From: a virus
DNA length: 43,548 nucleotides
Direction: 5' to 3' (one strand)
Virus record (IMG/VR): IMGVR_UViG_3300042561_001599
Location: 1 to 43,548 of that record
The notes beneath the pieces were generated by a model. That model was given only the letters and a program-made list of their open reading frames with translations, made no database searches and was not told the DNA's origin. A program made the translations under genes and the position numbers. Below, in pieces: positions 1 through 6,888 of this stretch. Position 1 is the stretch's first letter; each line of letters starts with the position of its first letter.

Positions 1-235
1 TGAACTCGTCGCGCAGGTCGTTGATGGGCGGCACGCAGTCGACCGTGCCGCACACGACGCCGTCGGCCCGACGCATCAGGAACCGCACGCGGTGCACGCC
101 GCGTCCGGGGCTGTAGACGAGCGCGCGCGACCGCAAGGTCGCCGGCGCCGACAGCAAGGGCCGCCACGTCACCGCCACCGTCGACGTCTGGTCAGGCGCG
201 AGCGGCGGCAACGGGGGCTGGTCACTTGGCCGCAC
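1..235 (-). CDS. Hypothetical protein, 3' end beyond the window
   Basis: Partial gene of at least 78 codons running off the left edge. It starts at GTG 233-235, with a strong Shine-Dalgarno (AAGGAGG) six bases upstream inside the end of the preceding gene, which it overlaps by 14 bases. The start reads MRPSDQPPLPPLAPD. A basic middle part follows, and the visible end is VPPINDLRDEF. The frame has high third-position GC and no stop over the whole visible stretch, as expected for a real gene here. No family recognised; the function cannot be given. Confidence 0.6.
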   Translation of the reverse strand, partial: MRPSDQPPLPPLAPDQTSTVAVTWRPLLSAPATLRSRALVYSPGRGVHRVRFLMRRADGVVCGTVDCVPPINDLRDEF

Positions 236-524
236 GGCGCGCCTCCTTGTCGGCCCGCCGGGCCGCCTTCCCGCGGGTCTTCGGGTGCACGCGCCGCACC
301 GTCGCCGCGCTGCCGGCCGCGACGCCGACGAAATAGAGCCGGCCGTCGCGCGACTGCACCACGCCGGGCCGGCCCTTCACCGTCCGCGACCCGAGCAGCG
401 ACACGTGGCACGTGAACGGGCCGCGCGCCTGATCGGGTCGGTGCACGGGCGGCGCAAACGACGGCGGCCGCAGCGCGCTCGAGCGTGGCCTGTCGGGTGC
501 GGCTGGCTTGGTCTGGTCGGTCAT
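222..524 (-). CDS. Small basic hypothetical protein
   Basis: Encodes 100 residues starting MTDQTKPAAP. The start is the ATG two bases after the stop of the upstream gene, with GAGGATTGACC in front of it. The first 40 residues are Pro/Arg-rich and probably disordered. The middle (GRLYFVGVAAG) could form a small beta unit, and the C-terminus is a Lys/Arg-rich helix ending EARRAAK, which could bind nucleic acid (inference). No family recognised. Confidence 0.6.
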   Translation of the reverse strand: MTDQTKPAAPDRPRSSALRPPSFAPPVHRPDQARGPFTCHVSLLGSRTVKGRPGVVQSRDGRLYFVGVAAGSAATVRRVHPKTRGKAARRADKEARRAAK

Positions 525-526
525 GG

Positions 527-943
527 TCAATCCTCGGCGTGGGTGAGTACGATGGCGCGCCGGCCGCCGACGACGGCGAGGCGCGGAAGGGTCGGCGTCG
601 GGTCGTCGACGACGACGCGCTCGGCCGCGTGGCCGCGCGGCGTGGAGTCGTCGCCGACGATGCGCGCCGCCTGCGACGGGCGAAAGACGGCAGACCCGTA
701 CAGGATGTCGATGGTGCGCGTGGCCTCGGCGACCTGTGCCGCGGCGGTCGGCTGCACGTAGGCCAACCTCGTGTACCGCGGCGGTTCCGTGTACAGCGGC
801 GGTTCCTGCGTGGGTCGCTCGTGCCGCTCGCGGCGGTGCCGGGCGGCGTCGTTCGCCATGCGGACGGCGGCGTAAGCGACGGCGCGTCGGGCTTCGCGCG
901 TCCGCGCAGGCGCGGTCAATTCGTCCCATTCGTCGTCGGTCAT
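527..943 (-). CDS. Hypothetical protein
   Basis: Encodes 138 residues from ATG 941-943 (MTDDEWDELTAP), with GAGGTGG about 13 bases upstream. An in-frame GTG at 959-961 would add six residues and cannot be excluded. The N-terminal 50 residues are a charged helix rich in Arg. The C-terminal half carries a possible short beta-rich unit (PRLAVVGGRRAIVL). It is the first gene after queC, 41 bases downstream, and may share that transcript. No family recognised and no link to base modification can be seen in the protein itself. Confidence 0.6.
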   Translation of the reverse strand: MTDDEWDELTAPARTREARRAVAYAAVRMANDAARHRRERHERPTQEPPLYTEPPRYTRLAYVQPTAAAQVAEATRTIDILYGSAVFRPSQAARIVGDDSTPRGHAAERVVVDDPTPTLPRLAVVGGRRAIVLTHAED

Positions 944-984
944 AAGGCGCTGGTCGGCCACCTCAGTCGCTTCGGTGCGTGATG

Positions 985-1683
985 CTACTGCGTTGTGGTC
1001 CTCGGAGGCAAGTAGGCCGTCGGGTCGCCCACGCCGGCCGCGACGAACGCACCGCGGCGCTCGGTGCAGGCCCCGCACCGCCCGCAGTGCACCATGCCGC
1101 CGGCGTAACAGGACCACGTCTCGGCCAGCGGCGCGCCGACGCGTGCGCCTCGAGCCACGACCTCGGCCTTGTCCATGAGCAGGTAGGGCGCCACCAAGTC
1201 CACGCGGCCATCGGTGCTCGCCGCGATGGCCGCGCGCGCGTGCTCGGCGAACTGCGGCCGACAATCCGGGTAGACCGCGTGGTCGCCGCGGTGCGCGGCG
1301 TATCCGACGAAGCCATATCCGAGTGCTTCCGCGCGCGCCGCGGCGAGCGCCAGCAGCGCGAGGTTACGGCCCGGCACGATGGTCGCGCGCATGGACTCGG
1401 ACTCATGGTGACCTTCCGGCACCGCCACGCCGTCGACCTGCGACGACTGGCCGCCGGAGAACAGGCCGGCCGGCAGCCGGAGCACCGTCAGCCCGGCGCG
1501 CAGGCGGTCGGCGACCGCGACGGCGTGGTGCAATTCCACCGCGTGTCGCTGCCCGTAGTCGAACGCGAGGCCGTGCACGGTGAAGCCCTGCGATTGCAGG
1601 TCGCACGCGAGCACGGCCGAGTCGATGCCGCCGGACAGGAGTACGATCGCGTCGCGGCGCGCGGGCGCGTGGTCGTGCGTCAT
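985..1683 (-). CDS. queC: QueC, 7-cyano-7-deazaguanine (preQ0) synthase
   Basis: Converts 7-carboxy-7-deazaguanine to preQ0 with ATP and ammonia. The 232-residue protein has the usual family length. It shows the PP-loop SGGIDS at residues 17-22, the FDYGQRH motif at 41-47, and the C-terminal zinc site C192, C200, C203, C206 (GMVHCGRCGAC). The start is ATG 1681-1683, which overlaps the stop of the DpdA-like gene by ATGA, with GGAGGGC upstream. It is the last gene of the queD-queE-folE-ParB-dpdA-queC chain. No glutamine-amidotransferase (Gat-QueC) fusion and no QueF are visible in the window, so preQ0 itself is the most likely end product (inference). Confidence 0.95.
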   Translation of the reverse strand: MTHDHAPARRDAIVLLSGGIDSAVLACDLQSQGFTVHGLAFDYGQRHAVELHHAVAVADRLRAGLTVLRLPAGLFSGGQSSQVDGVAVPEGHHESESMRATIVPGRNLALLALAAARAEALGYGFVGYAAHRGDHAVYPDCRPQFAEHARAAIAASTDGRVDLVAPYLLMDKAEVVARGARVGAPLAETWSCYAGGMVHCGRCGACTERRGAFVAAGVGDPTAYLPPRTTTQ

Positions 1684-2453
1684 GGTTTGCCCTCCAATAA
1701 AGCCATTTCGCGGCGCCACCGCCACCGCACCCGGCGCTCGGTGTCGAGGTAGCGGCGAATCTCGACCGTCTTGTCGATGGTGCCGCGGCCGTGCAGTGGC
1801 ACCTGCGCGCCGGAGCGGCTGTAGGCCGTCCAGCGGCCGAACTTCTGCGGCGCCACCGCCCACGTGGCCGCGTCGACCGAGTGCCACGGCATCGCCTGAA
1901 TCAGCGTGTGCGACCCGACGGCGAGGCCGTGCAGGCGCTTCGGCCAGACTCGCGCGAACACCTGTTCGGCGAAGCGCGCCTTCTCCTTGCCGTGCACCTG
2001 CGCCATGCCGCCCACGGCGACCTTCGGGTAGTCGCGCGCGTAGCCGGTCAGCACGTCCCACGGCTCGCCCACGTGGTACGTCGGCATCGCGGGCACGCCG
2101 GCCCTCCACATGGCCTCGACGTTCGCCGTCGTCGCGCGCCAGTCGTTGATGACGTCGAGCGCGATGACCTCGCGCAGCGTCGGGTCGTCGCGCATGAGGC
2201 GCTGCGCGAGCGCGATGTAGCCGTCGAGGGTGACCACGGCGCCGGAGTTCCACGCGGAGAACGCGCCGGAGTCCATGATCCAGTGCCGATAGCGATACGC
2301 GTGGCGCGCCACCTCGAACTGCGGCACGAACGGGTAGGACACGAGCAGCGCCGGAAGGAGTTCCGCGTTGACGTCGTGCGCGAGCTCTGGCACGTGGCCG
2401 CCGCCGTGCGCGAGGTAAACCGTCGGCGCGTCAGCCGGCGAGGTAGTCGGCAC
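1680..2453 (-). CDS. dpdA: DpdA-like DNA-guanine transglycosylase (TGT fold)
   Basis: Predicted to exchange guanine in DNA for a 7-deazaguanine base, as known for phage and bacterial DpdA proteins related to tRNA-guanine transglycosylase. Seen in the 257 residues: DSGAF at 61-65 (compare DSGGF of TGT), ALDVIND with D100, a VAVGG strand at 145-149 (compare AIGG in TGT), LHGLAVGSH at 174-182, and SVDAATW with D194 as candidate nucleophile (my assignment). It is short for the TGT superfamily and lacks an obvious zinc-binding C-terminus. The start is GTG 2451-2453 with GGAG seven bases upstream. It overlaps the ParB-fold gene by 23 bases and queC by 4. An archaeal-type or tRNA TGT is less likely given the phage preQ0 operon. 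Confidence 0.85.
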   Translation of the reverse strand: MPTTSPADAPTVYLAHGGGHVPELAHDVNAELLPALLVSYPFVPQFEVARHAYRYRHWIMDSGAFSAWNSGAVVTLDGYIALAQRLMRDDPTLREVIALDVINDWRATTANVEAMWRAGVPAMPTYHVGEPWDVLTGYARDYPKVAVGGMAQVHGKEKARFAEQVFARVWPKRLHGLAVGSHTLIQAMPWHSVDAATWAVAPQKFGRWTAYSRSGAQVPLHGRGTIDKTVEIRRYLDTERRVRWRWRREMALLEGKP

Positions 2454-3156
2454 TGATCAACTCCAAGCACCGCCCGGGCGGCATGTCCGGGTCGCCGGCG
2501 TCCGCGCGCACCTTGTCGGCCGCGCGCGCGAAGACGGCGACCTGTTCCTCAGTCACGACGACGTGGTGCCACTTCTGCGCGTGGCCGAACGCCGCCGCCT
2601 CGTCGACCGGCGCCGGCGTGAAGTCCGCGGCGAGCAGCGGCGCCGCCTCCGCCGCGTCCCAACCGAGCGCGGTGAGGTCGTCGCCGCGCGCGGACGCCGC
2701 TTGCAGCGCCGCGGCGAGGGCGTCGTAGCGCCACGCCGTGCCGACCTCGGCCACGCGGTTGTCGAACATGGCGAACGCCTCCGCCGCCGCGTCGTCGTCG
2801 TGCACCGTCACGGCGGCCACGTGCGACCACGCGAGCCGCGTGGTGGCGGCGAGGTAGCGCCCGTTGCCGGCGAGGATGACGCCGTCGGGCCGGACGATGA
2901 GCGGCAACCGCTGGCCGAACCGCCGGAGGCCGGCCGCGATGGTGTCGACGGAGCGGTCGTCGTGCGCGCGGAGGTTGGCCGGGTTCAGGCGCAGGACGCC
3001 GACCGGCACGGCGAGGTGCCGCAGGGCGGCGTCGATATGCGCCACGGCGGCCGCCTCGGCCGCCCGCGTGCCCGTGGGAGCGTCCGGGAGGGCCCGGGCG
3101 CGTGTCGACCCGGCCCGGCGGCCAGACGCCGCCTGAGGGCGCCGGAGGGCCGTCAC
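2431..3156 (-). CDS. ParB/sulfiredoxin-fold protein inside the preQ0 operon
   Basis: Encodes 241 residues. A ParB N-terminal-like domain spans about residues 50-135: VGVLRLNPANLR, a helix, PLIVRPDGVILAGNGRYLAA (GNGRYLA at 97-103, matching the nucleotide-contacting signature of the family), then AFAMFDNRVAEVG. A helical region follows (to about 175), then a C-terminal unit ending LISADYLAG. ParB-fold proteins in phages include CTP-binding switches, nucleases and methylase partners; which applies here is unknown. The GTG start overlaps the folE stop (GTGA), and its end overlaps the dpdA-like gene by 23 bases, so it is translated in lockstep with the modification enzymes. Confidence 0.85.
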   Translation of the reverse strand: MTALRRPQAASGRRAGSTRARALPDAPTGTRAAEAAAVAHIDAALRHLAVPVGVLRLNPANLRAHDDRSVDTIAAGLRRFGQRLPLIVRPDGVILAGNGRYLAATTRLAWSHVAAVTVHDDDAAAEAFAMFDNRVAEVGTAWRYDALAAALQAASARGDDLTALGWDAAEAAPLLAADFTPAPVDEAAAFGHAQKWHHVVVTEEQVAVFARAADKVRADAGDPDMPPGRCLELISADYLAG

Positions 3157-3716
3157 CGCGCACCGCCGGCGGCGAGCGACAGGAACTCCGCCCGGGCGGC
3201 GTCGTCGCGGAGGGCGCCGAGGAGGGCCGACGTGGTCGTGTGCACGCCGGGCGCCCGCACGCCGCGCATCTCCATACACAGGTGCCGGCACGTCAGGACG
3301 ACGCCGACGCCGCGCGGCGCGAGCCCGGGCGCGTCGTGCAGGGCGTCTGCGATGGCGCGCGTGAGGCGCTCTTGGTTCGTCGGCCGGGCGGCGAGGTGCC
3401 GCACGACGCGCGTGAGCTTCGACAGGCCGACGATCCGCGCGTCGGGCAGGTACGCGACGACGGCGGTGCCGAAGAACGGCACGAGGTGGTGCTCGCACAT
3501 GGAGTACACAGGGATGCCGGTCTGCACGACCATCTGGTCGGCGCCCTCGGCGTCGAACGTGGTCAGGTCTGGCGGCATCGCGCCGCGCCAGTCGAACCAG
3601 AACCGCCCGACGCGCGACGGCGTGTCGCGGAGGCCCTCGCGGGCCGGGTCCTCGCCGACCGCGCGCAGCACGGCCGCGGTCGCGCGCTCGATGGCGTGCA
3701 CGTCGTCGAGCGTCAC
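3153..3716 (-). CDS. folE: GTP cyclohydrolase I (FolE)
   Basis: Makes 7,8-dihydroneopterin triphosphate from GTP, the first step to preQ0. The 187 residues show SMCEHHLVPFFG with zinc ligands C74 and H77, LSKLTR at 98-103, RPTNQERLT at 111-119, and CRHLCMEMRGV with H145 and C147 (third zinc ligand), as in bacterial FolE I. It is somewhat shorter than the E. coli enzyme, mainly at the N-terminus. It starts at GTG overlapping the queE stop (GTGA), and its own stop overlaps the next GTG. A phage copy would raise substrate supply for base modification beyond the host folate pathway (inference). Confidence 0.95.
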   Translation of the reverse strand: MTLDDVHAIERATAAVLRAVGEDPAREGLRDTPSRVGRFWFDWRGAMPPDLTTFDAEGADQMVVQTGIPVYSMCEHHLVPFFGTAVVAYLPDARIVGLSKLTRVVRHLAARPTNQERLTRAIADALHDAPGLAPRGVGVVLTCRHLCMEMRGVRAPGVHTTTSALLGALRDDAARAEFLSLAAGGAR

Positions 3717-4390
3717 AGCGACCTCCACACCTTGTGCAGTTGCAGGCTCACGCGCCACGACGGGTCGGACGCGACGAGCGCGAGGCAGTGCGCGACATTG
3801 GCGTCGTCGAGTGTGGCGCCGGTGGCGAGCGGCGACACGTAGCGCACCGACGCGCGCAGGACGGGCGCCGGCAGGCCCTGCCCGACGTGCCGCGGGTACC
3901 GCAACTCGTCGACGTGCGTGCCGAGCCGCGCCACGTCTGCCGGGCACGCCGCCGGGTGCCCGTGCCACGACCGCGCGACGTGCGCGAACTGCTTGGCAAG
4001 GACGTGCTCGGCCACCTTCGGGCTGCAGACGAGCCAGTCGACGAGCACCGCGAGGCCCGGGTCGACCGCGTGCGCGCCGGACGTCTCGAGCGCGTTGTAA
4101 TAGCCGCGGTCGTGGGCGGCGTGCAGGTGCGGCATCGTCAACTGGTCGAGCGGTTCGCCGCCCGTCCACACGATCCACTTGCACGACGGCGACAGCGCGG
4201 CTAGGCGCGCGAACAGGTCGTCGAGCGCCATGGGCGCGCCCGATTCGAACTCCGTGTCGCACCGCACGCCGGACGCGTAGCACGCGTGCTTGGCGCTGCA
4301 CCCCTGCAGGCGCACGAACAGCGACGGCTCGCCGGCGCGCGCGCCCTCGCCCTGCGGCGCGTAAAACAATTCCGACACGTTGAGGGTCAC
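3713..4390 (-). CDS. queE: QueE, 7-carboxy-7-deazaguanine synthase (unusual Cys spacing)
   Basis: Radical-SAM enzyme that turns 6-carboxytetrahydropterin into 7-carboxy-7-deazaguanine. The 225 residues begin with the family signature SELFYAPQGEG (6-16), then FVRLQGC (25-31), CDTEF (44-48) and WTGGEPLDQ. The cluster cysteines are C31-x5-C37-x6-C44, neither the common CX3CX2C nor the CX14CX2C seen in some QueE proteins, yet GC and CDT still frame the loop as in QueE. The start is GTG overlapping the queD stop (GTGA). Identity rests on the N-terminal and TGGEP motifs plus its place between queD and folE. Confidence 0.92.
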   Translation of the reverse strand: MTLNVSELFYAPQGEGARAGEPSLFVRLQGCSAKHACYASGVRCDTEFESGAPMALDDLFARLAALSPSCKWIVWTGGEPLDQLTMPHLHAAHDRGYYNALETSGAHAVDPGLAVLVDWLVCSPKVAEHVLAKQFAHVARSWHGHPAACPADVARLGTHVDELRYPRHVGQGLPAPVLRASVRYVSPLATGATLDDANVAHCLALVASDPSWRVSLQLHKVWRSL

Positions 4391-4848
4391 GCCGGGTCCT
4401 CCGCCGGCCGCGCGTCGGCCCAGCAGTTCGGCGTCTCGTAGACGCGGACGTGCGTGCACTCGACGCCGGTGCCGCGGTAATGCTCGCCGACCGCGCGCAG
4501 CACGTAGGCGGCGAGCACCTCGGCCGTCGGCGCGCCGGTGATGGTGACGATCCGCACCGTGTCGTGCGGCACCGAGTCGGCCGTGAGGACCGGCAGGAGC
4601 GGGTCGGTCGACGACAGCATTAGCGCGTGGTCCCACGCGTCGACGAACAGTTGAAACAGGACCGACTTGACGTTGCCGAAGTCGGCGACCATGCCGCGCT
4701 CGGCGCCGGCGGCGCGGAGACCGCCGTCAACGAGCCGCAGCGTCACCTCGGCCGTGTAGCGGTGCCCGTGCACGTGGCGGCACTTGCCGCCGTGCGAGGG
4801 CACGCGATGTGCCATGTCCCATTCGACCTTACGCGTGCATTCGATCAT
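4387..4848 (-). CDS. queD: QueD, 6-carboxy-5,6,7,8-tetrahydropterin synthase
   Basis: Converts dihydroneopterin triphosphate to 6-carboxytetrahydropterin, the QueE substrate. The 153 residues carry zinc ligands H14, H27 and H29 (WDMAHRV, HVHGH), candidate catalytic C23, the MVADFG strand around 53-58, and WDHALML at 72-78. Length is slightly above the usual 120-150 because of an extension after residue 40. The start ATG lies within the end of the upstream small gene (20-base overlap). It is the first gene of the preQ0 chain in transcription order. Confidence 0.95.
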   Translation of the reverse strand: MIECTRKVEWDMAHRVPSHGGKCRHVHGHRYTAEVTLRLVDGGLRAAGAERGMVADFGNVKSVLFQLFVDAWDHALMLSSTDPLLPVLTADSVPHDTVRIVTITGAPTAEVLAAYVLRAVGEHYRGTGVECTHVRVYETPNCWADARPAEDPA

Positions 4849-5038
4849 CGTCGTCCTCGTCTGGCCACGGCAGGAACCTCGGCGCGGCGTCCGTCGCCGT
4901 CACGCCGAGGGCCCGCCGCAGGAAACGCGACACGCGCTCACGCGTCGCCGGGTCATTGTAGCTCCGGCAGACGCCGCTCGGATGCGGCACCACTGCGACG
5001 CGCGCGTCGAGCCGCGCGATGACGCGCCACCGCGTCAC
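4829..5038 (-). CDS. Small hypothetical protein with acidic tail
   Basis: Encodes 69 residues from a GTG that overlaps the upstream stop (GTGA). It reads MTRWRVIARLDARVAVV at the start and contains SYNDPATRERVSRFLRRALG, a likely helix. It ends in the acidic run PWPDEDDDDRMHA, which overlaps the queD start by 20 bases. No family recognised. Its tight coupling to queD makes co-expression with the modification operon likely. Confidence 0.65.
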   Translation of the reverse strand: MTRWRVIARLDARVAVVPHPSGVCRSYNDPATRERVSRFLRRALGVTATDAAPRFLPWPDEDDDDRMHA

Positions 5039-5223
5039 CGCCGCCGCCCGTCGTGCAACGTGTGCGCGGCGCGCGCCACGTGGTTCGCCGCGTCCGGGTC
5101 CGGGTACTCGCGCGCCCAATTCCGGCGCGCCGCCCGGGTCGACGTCTCGACGTGCGCGAGCACGCGCCCGGCGGTCATGCCGGCAGCGAACGCGACGATC
5201 AGCAGGGCGACCTCAGAAGTCAT
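5035..5223 (-). CDS. Small membrane-anchored protein
   Basis: Encodes 62 residues. Residues 4-24 (EVALLIVAFAAGMTAGRVLA) form one clear membrane segment; the rest is a positively charged, probably cytoplasmic tail ending DGRRR. It overlaps the upstream gene by 11 bases and the downstream gene by 4 bases (GTGA). No family recognised. Single-span small proteins of this kind are frequent in phage early operons and often act on the host envelope, but nothing here shows a function. Confidence 0.65.
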   Translation of the reverse strand: MTSEVALLIVAFAAGMTAGRVLAHVETSTRAARRNWAREYPDPDAANHVARAAHTLHDGRRR

Positions 5224-5485
5224 CGGGCACCTCCTGCGCGACCGGGCCGGCGTCCGGCGGCGCGAGGGCCTCGTGCCGCGGTTCGGCGAGTAGGCGCGTG
5301 TAACGGCGCGCGAACTCGTCGGCCGGGAGGCGCTCGCGGCGGCCGTCGTTGACGTGCATGAAGGCTATGGCGCCGGCGGGCAGGACGTCGGTGATGGTGA
5401 CGGGCGAGCGGCCGACGGTCGGCAGGGCCCATATCTGGCCGACGTGGTGGCGCGGCGCGGTCGTGCGGTGCGTGGTCGTGGTCAT
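5213..5485 (-). CDS. Small hypothetical protein, beta-barrel-like
   Basis: Encodes 90 residues starting MTTTTHRTTAP, after CGGAGCCCGAC-ATG. The centre (VGQIWALPTVGRSPVTITDV, then AIAFMHVNDGRRERLPADEF) looks like a small beta-barrel followed by a helix, similar in outline to small phage proteins that begin with a GxxW beta turn. The first ten residues are low-complexity Thr. No named family can be assigned with confidence. Confidence 0.65.
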   Translation of the reverse strand: MTTTTHRTTAPRHHVGQIWALPTVGRSPVTITDVLPAGAIAFMHVNDGRRERLPADEFARRYTRLLAEPRHEALAPPDAGPVAQEVPDDF

Positions 5486-5510
5486 GTCGGGCTCCGGCGG
5501 GCGGGATTCG

Positions 5511-5993
5511 TCAACGCATGGCGCCGGCGTCCCAAAGGCGGCGCATGTGCGACTCCGCCGCCGCCGGAGGGTCCGGCAGGCGGTCGGGCGGTGGTTCGAG
5601 GCCGGGCAGGCGCCGCTGCGGCAGCAGCTGCCCGAGGCACCCGGCGACGAGGTCGACGACGACCACGTCGATGCGACGCTCGGTCACGTCGCGGTGGCAC
5701 TCGCGGCACAGCCGCGCGCAGTTCCACAGGTTGAAGATGACGGCGAGCGGGCGCCCGCGCAGGCGCGCCCGACTCACCACCTCGTGCATCTCGTGGACGC
5801 CGTCGCCGCGGCGGCACAATTGGCACCCGCGGTGCGTGGCGAACACGTACCGACGCACCCACGCCTTCCACACGTTCGCCGCGACGCGTGCGTCGGCTTT
5901 TTCGGCCCGACGCTTGCGGCCCTTCGGCAACGCGAGGCCCGGTGCAGCCGACGCCGCGCGCGGCCGACGTGCCCGGGCGCGGCGTCGCAGCAT
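5511..5993 (-). CDS. HNH endonuclease
   Basis: Encodes 160 residues. A basic N-terminus (1-35) precedes an HNH/zinc unit: CQLC at 57-60, HEMHE at 67-71 (active-site region), FNLWN at 87-91 and LCRECH at 95-100. This order (CxxC, H, N, CxxCH) is typical of phage HNH nucleases. The C-terminal third is Pro-rich and probably flexible. The start ATG shares one base with the upstream stop (TGATG). It may be a homing enzyme, a packaging-associated nuclease or a VRR/HNH repair nuclease. It sits in the early region away from the head genes, so a packaging role is less likely. Confidence 0.85.
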   Translation of the reverse strand: MLRRRARARRPRAASAAPGLALPKGRKRRAEKADARVAANVWKAWVRRYVFATHRGCQLCRRGDGVHEMHEVVSRARLRGRPLAVIFNLWNCARLCRECHRDVTERRIDVVVVDLVAGCLGQLLPQRRLPGLEPPPDRLPDPPAAAESHMRRLWDAGAMR

Positions 5994-6628
5994 CACGCCT
6001 TCGCCCGCCGCTCGGTGGCGCGCGCCTCGCGGCCGCCCGCGGCGATCTGGTTCAGGAACGCCTCCTGATCGCGGCGGTCGGTGCACCGCACGAGCACCCA
6101 CAACTCCGCGGCCGCCTCGTCGCCCGCCTCCTCGCGCATGCGCCGCGCGAGCTCCGCCGCGGACCAGCGCACGCCGTCGGTGCCCTCCTCCGCGCGCGCC
6201 AGCCACCGCTGCTGGTCGGCCGGCGGCAGGTCCGCGACCTCGCGGTAGACCGACCACGACAATTCGTAGATGCGGCGCTCCGGCGTAATGTTGCGCGCGA
6301 CCCACGCGTACTGACTGAGCGTCTCGGCGGTGACGCCGACCGACGGCAGGTACTGCGCGTGCTCCTCGCCAAAGCGCACCTCGCCGAGCACCAGCCAGTC
6401 GCCGAGCCACCACTGCACAGCGCCGTGCACCGTTTCGAGGTAATCGCCGACGCCGCCCCACGCGTCGCGCTCCAACAGGACGCCGGGCCGCGGCGTGAGC
6501 ATGCGCGGCGTGAGTTCGATGGCGCCGTCGGCGACGAGCAGGGTGCCCGTCGCGTCGGCGCGCACGAGCGCCGTCGGCGGCGGTGCCGGCGGCGCGTCGG
6601 GAGGTGCGGTCTGTGTTCGTGTGGCCAT
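5993..6628 (-). CDS. Phage early protein with helical DNA-binding-like domain
   Basis: Encodes 211 residues, with GAAGGAC upstream of ATG 6626-6628. Residues 1-40 are Pro/Ala-rich. Residues about 60-170 form an all-helical region with the pattern WLGDWLVLGE, LSQYAWVARNI, RIYELSWSVYREVADL, then a helix at WSAAELARRM. This arrangement recurs in phage and plasmid proteins of unclear role and resembles tandem helix-turn-helix units. The C-terminus is acidic then basic. It follows the replication genes and is probably regulatory or replication-linked (inference). Confidence 0.7.
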   Translation of the reverse strand: MATRTQTAPPDAPPAPPPTALVRADATGTLLVADGAIELTPRMLTPRPGVLLERDAWGGVGDYLETVHGAVQWWLGDWLVLGEVRFGEEHAQYLPSVGVTAETLSQYAWVARNITPERRIYELSWSVYREVADLPPADQQRWLARAEEGTDGVRWSAAELARRMREEAGDEAAAELWVLVRCTDRRDQEAFLNQIAAGGREARATERRAKA

Positions 6629-6654
6629 GGGTCCGTCCTTCGTTGGTTGGTGGT

Positions 6655-6888
6655 TCAGTGCACCGCGCGCGTCGCACGCGGCGGCTCCGGGGCTTCGACG
6701 ACGACGACGTGCGACGCATGTGCCACCACGAACGTCGCGCCGAGTCGATTGTCGGCGTCGAGACTGCGCGCGTGGAACTCGGCCGGCCCGTCGGCCGTCA
6801 CGACGCGCACCTCGACGACGTTGAGGGCGGCCGCGGGCCGCTCCTGAATCATGCGCGTCACGATGGCGTGCAGGTCGCCGAGGGTCAT
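6655..6888 (-). CDS. Small hypothetical protein
   Basis: Encodes 77 residues. The ATG overlaps the stop of the helicase-loader gene (ATGA), with AAAGGAG eight bases upstream. The start MTLGDLHAIVTRMIQERPA suggests a helix, followed by beta strands (VVEVRVVTADG, TFVVAHASHVVVVEA). No family recognised. Confidence 0.65.
   Translation of the reverse strand: MTLGDLHAIVTRMIQERPAAALNVVEVRVVTADGPAEFHARSLDADNRLGATFVVAHASHVVVVEAPEPPRATRAVH

Noticed and set aside
985-2253. QueC with a 190-residue N-terminal extension
   Set aside because: The extension is the dpdA-like gene read in another frame; the ATG at 1681-1683 with its SD and ATGA overlap is the proper start.
2563-4383. 606-codon open frame on the plus strand
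   Set aside because: Antisense to folE, queE and the ParB-fold gene, whose motifs are unmistakable.
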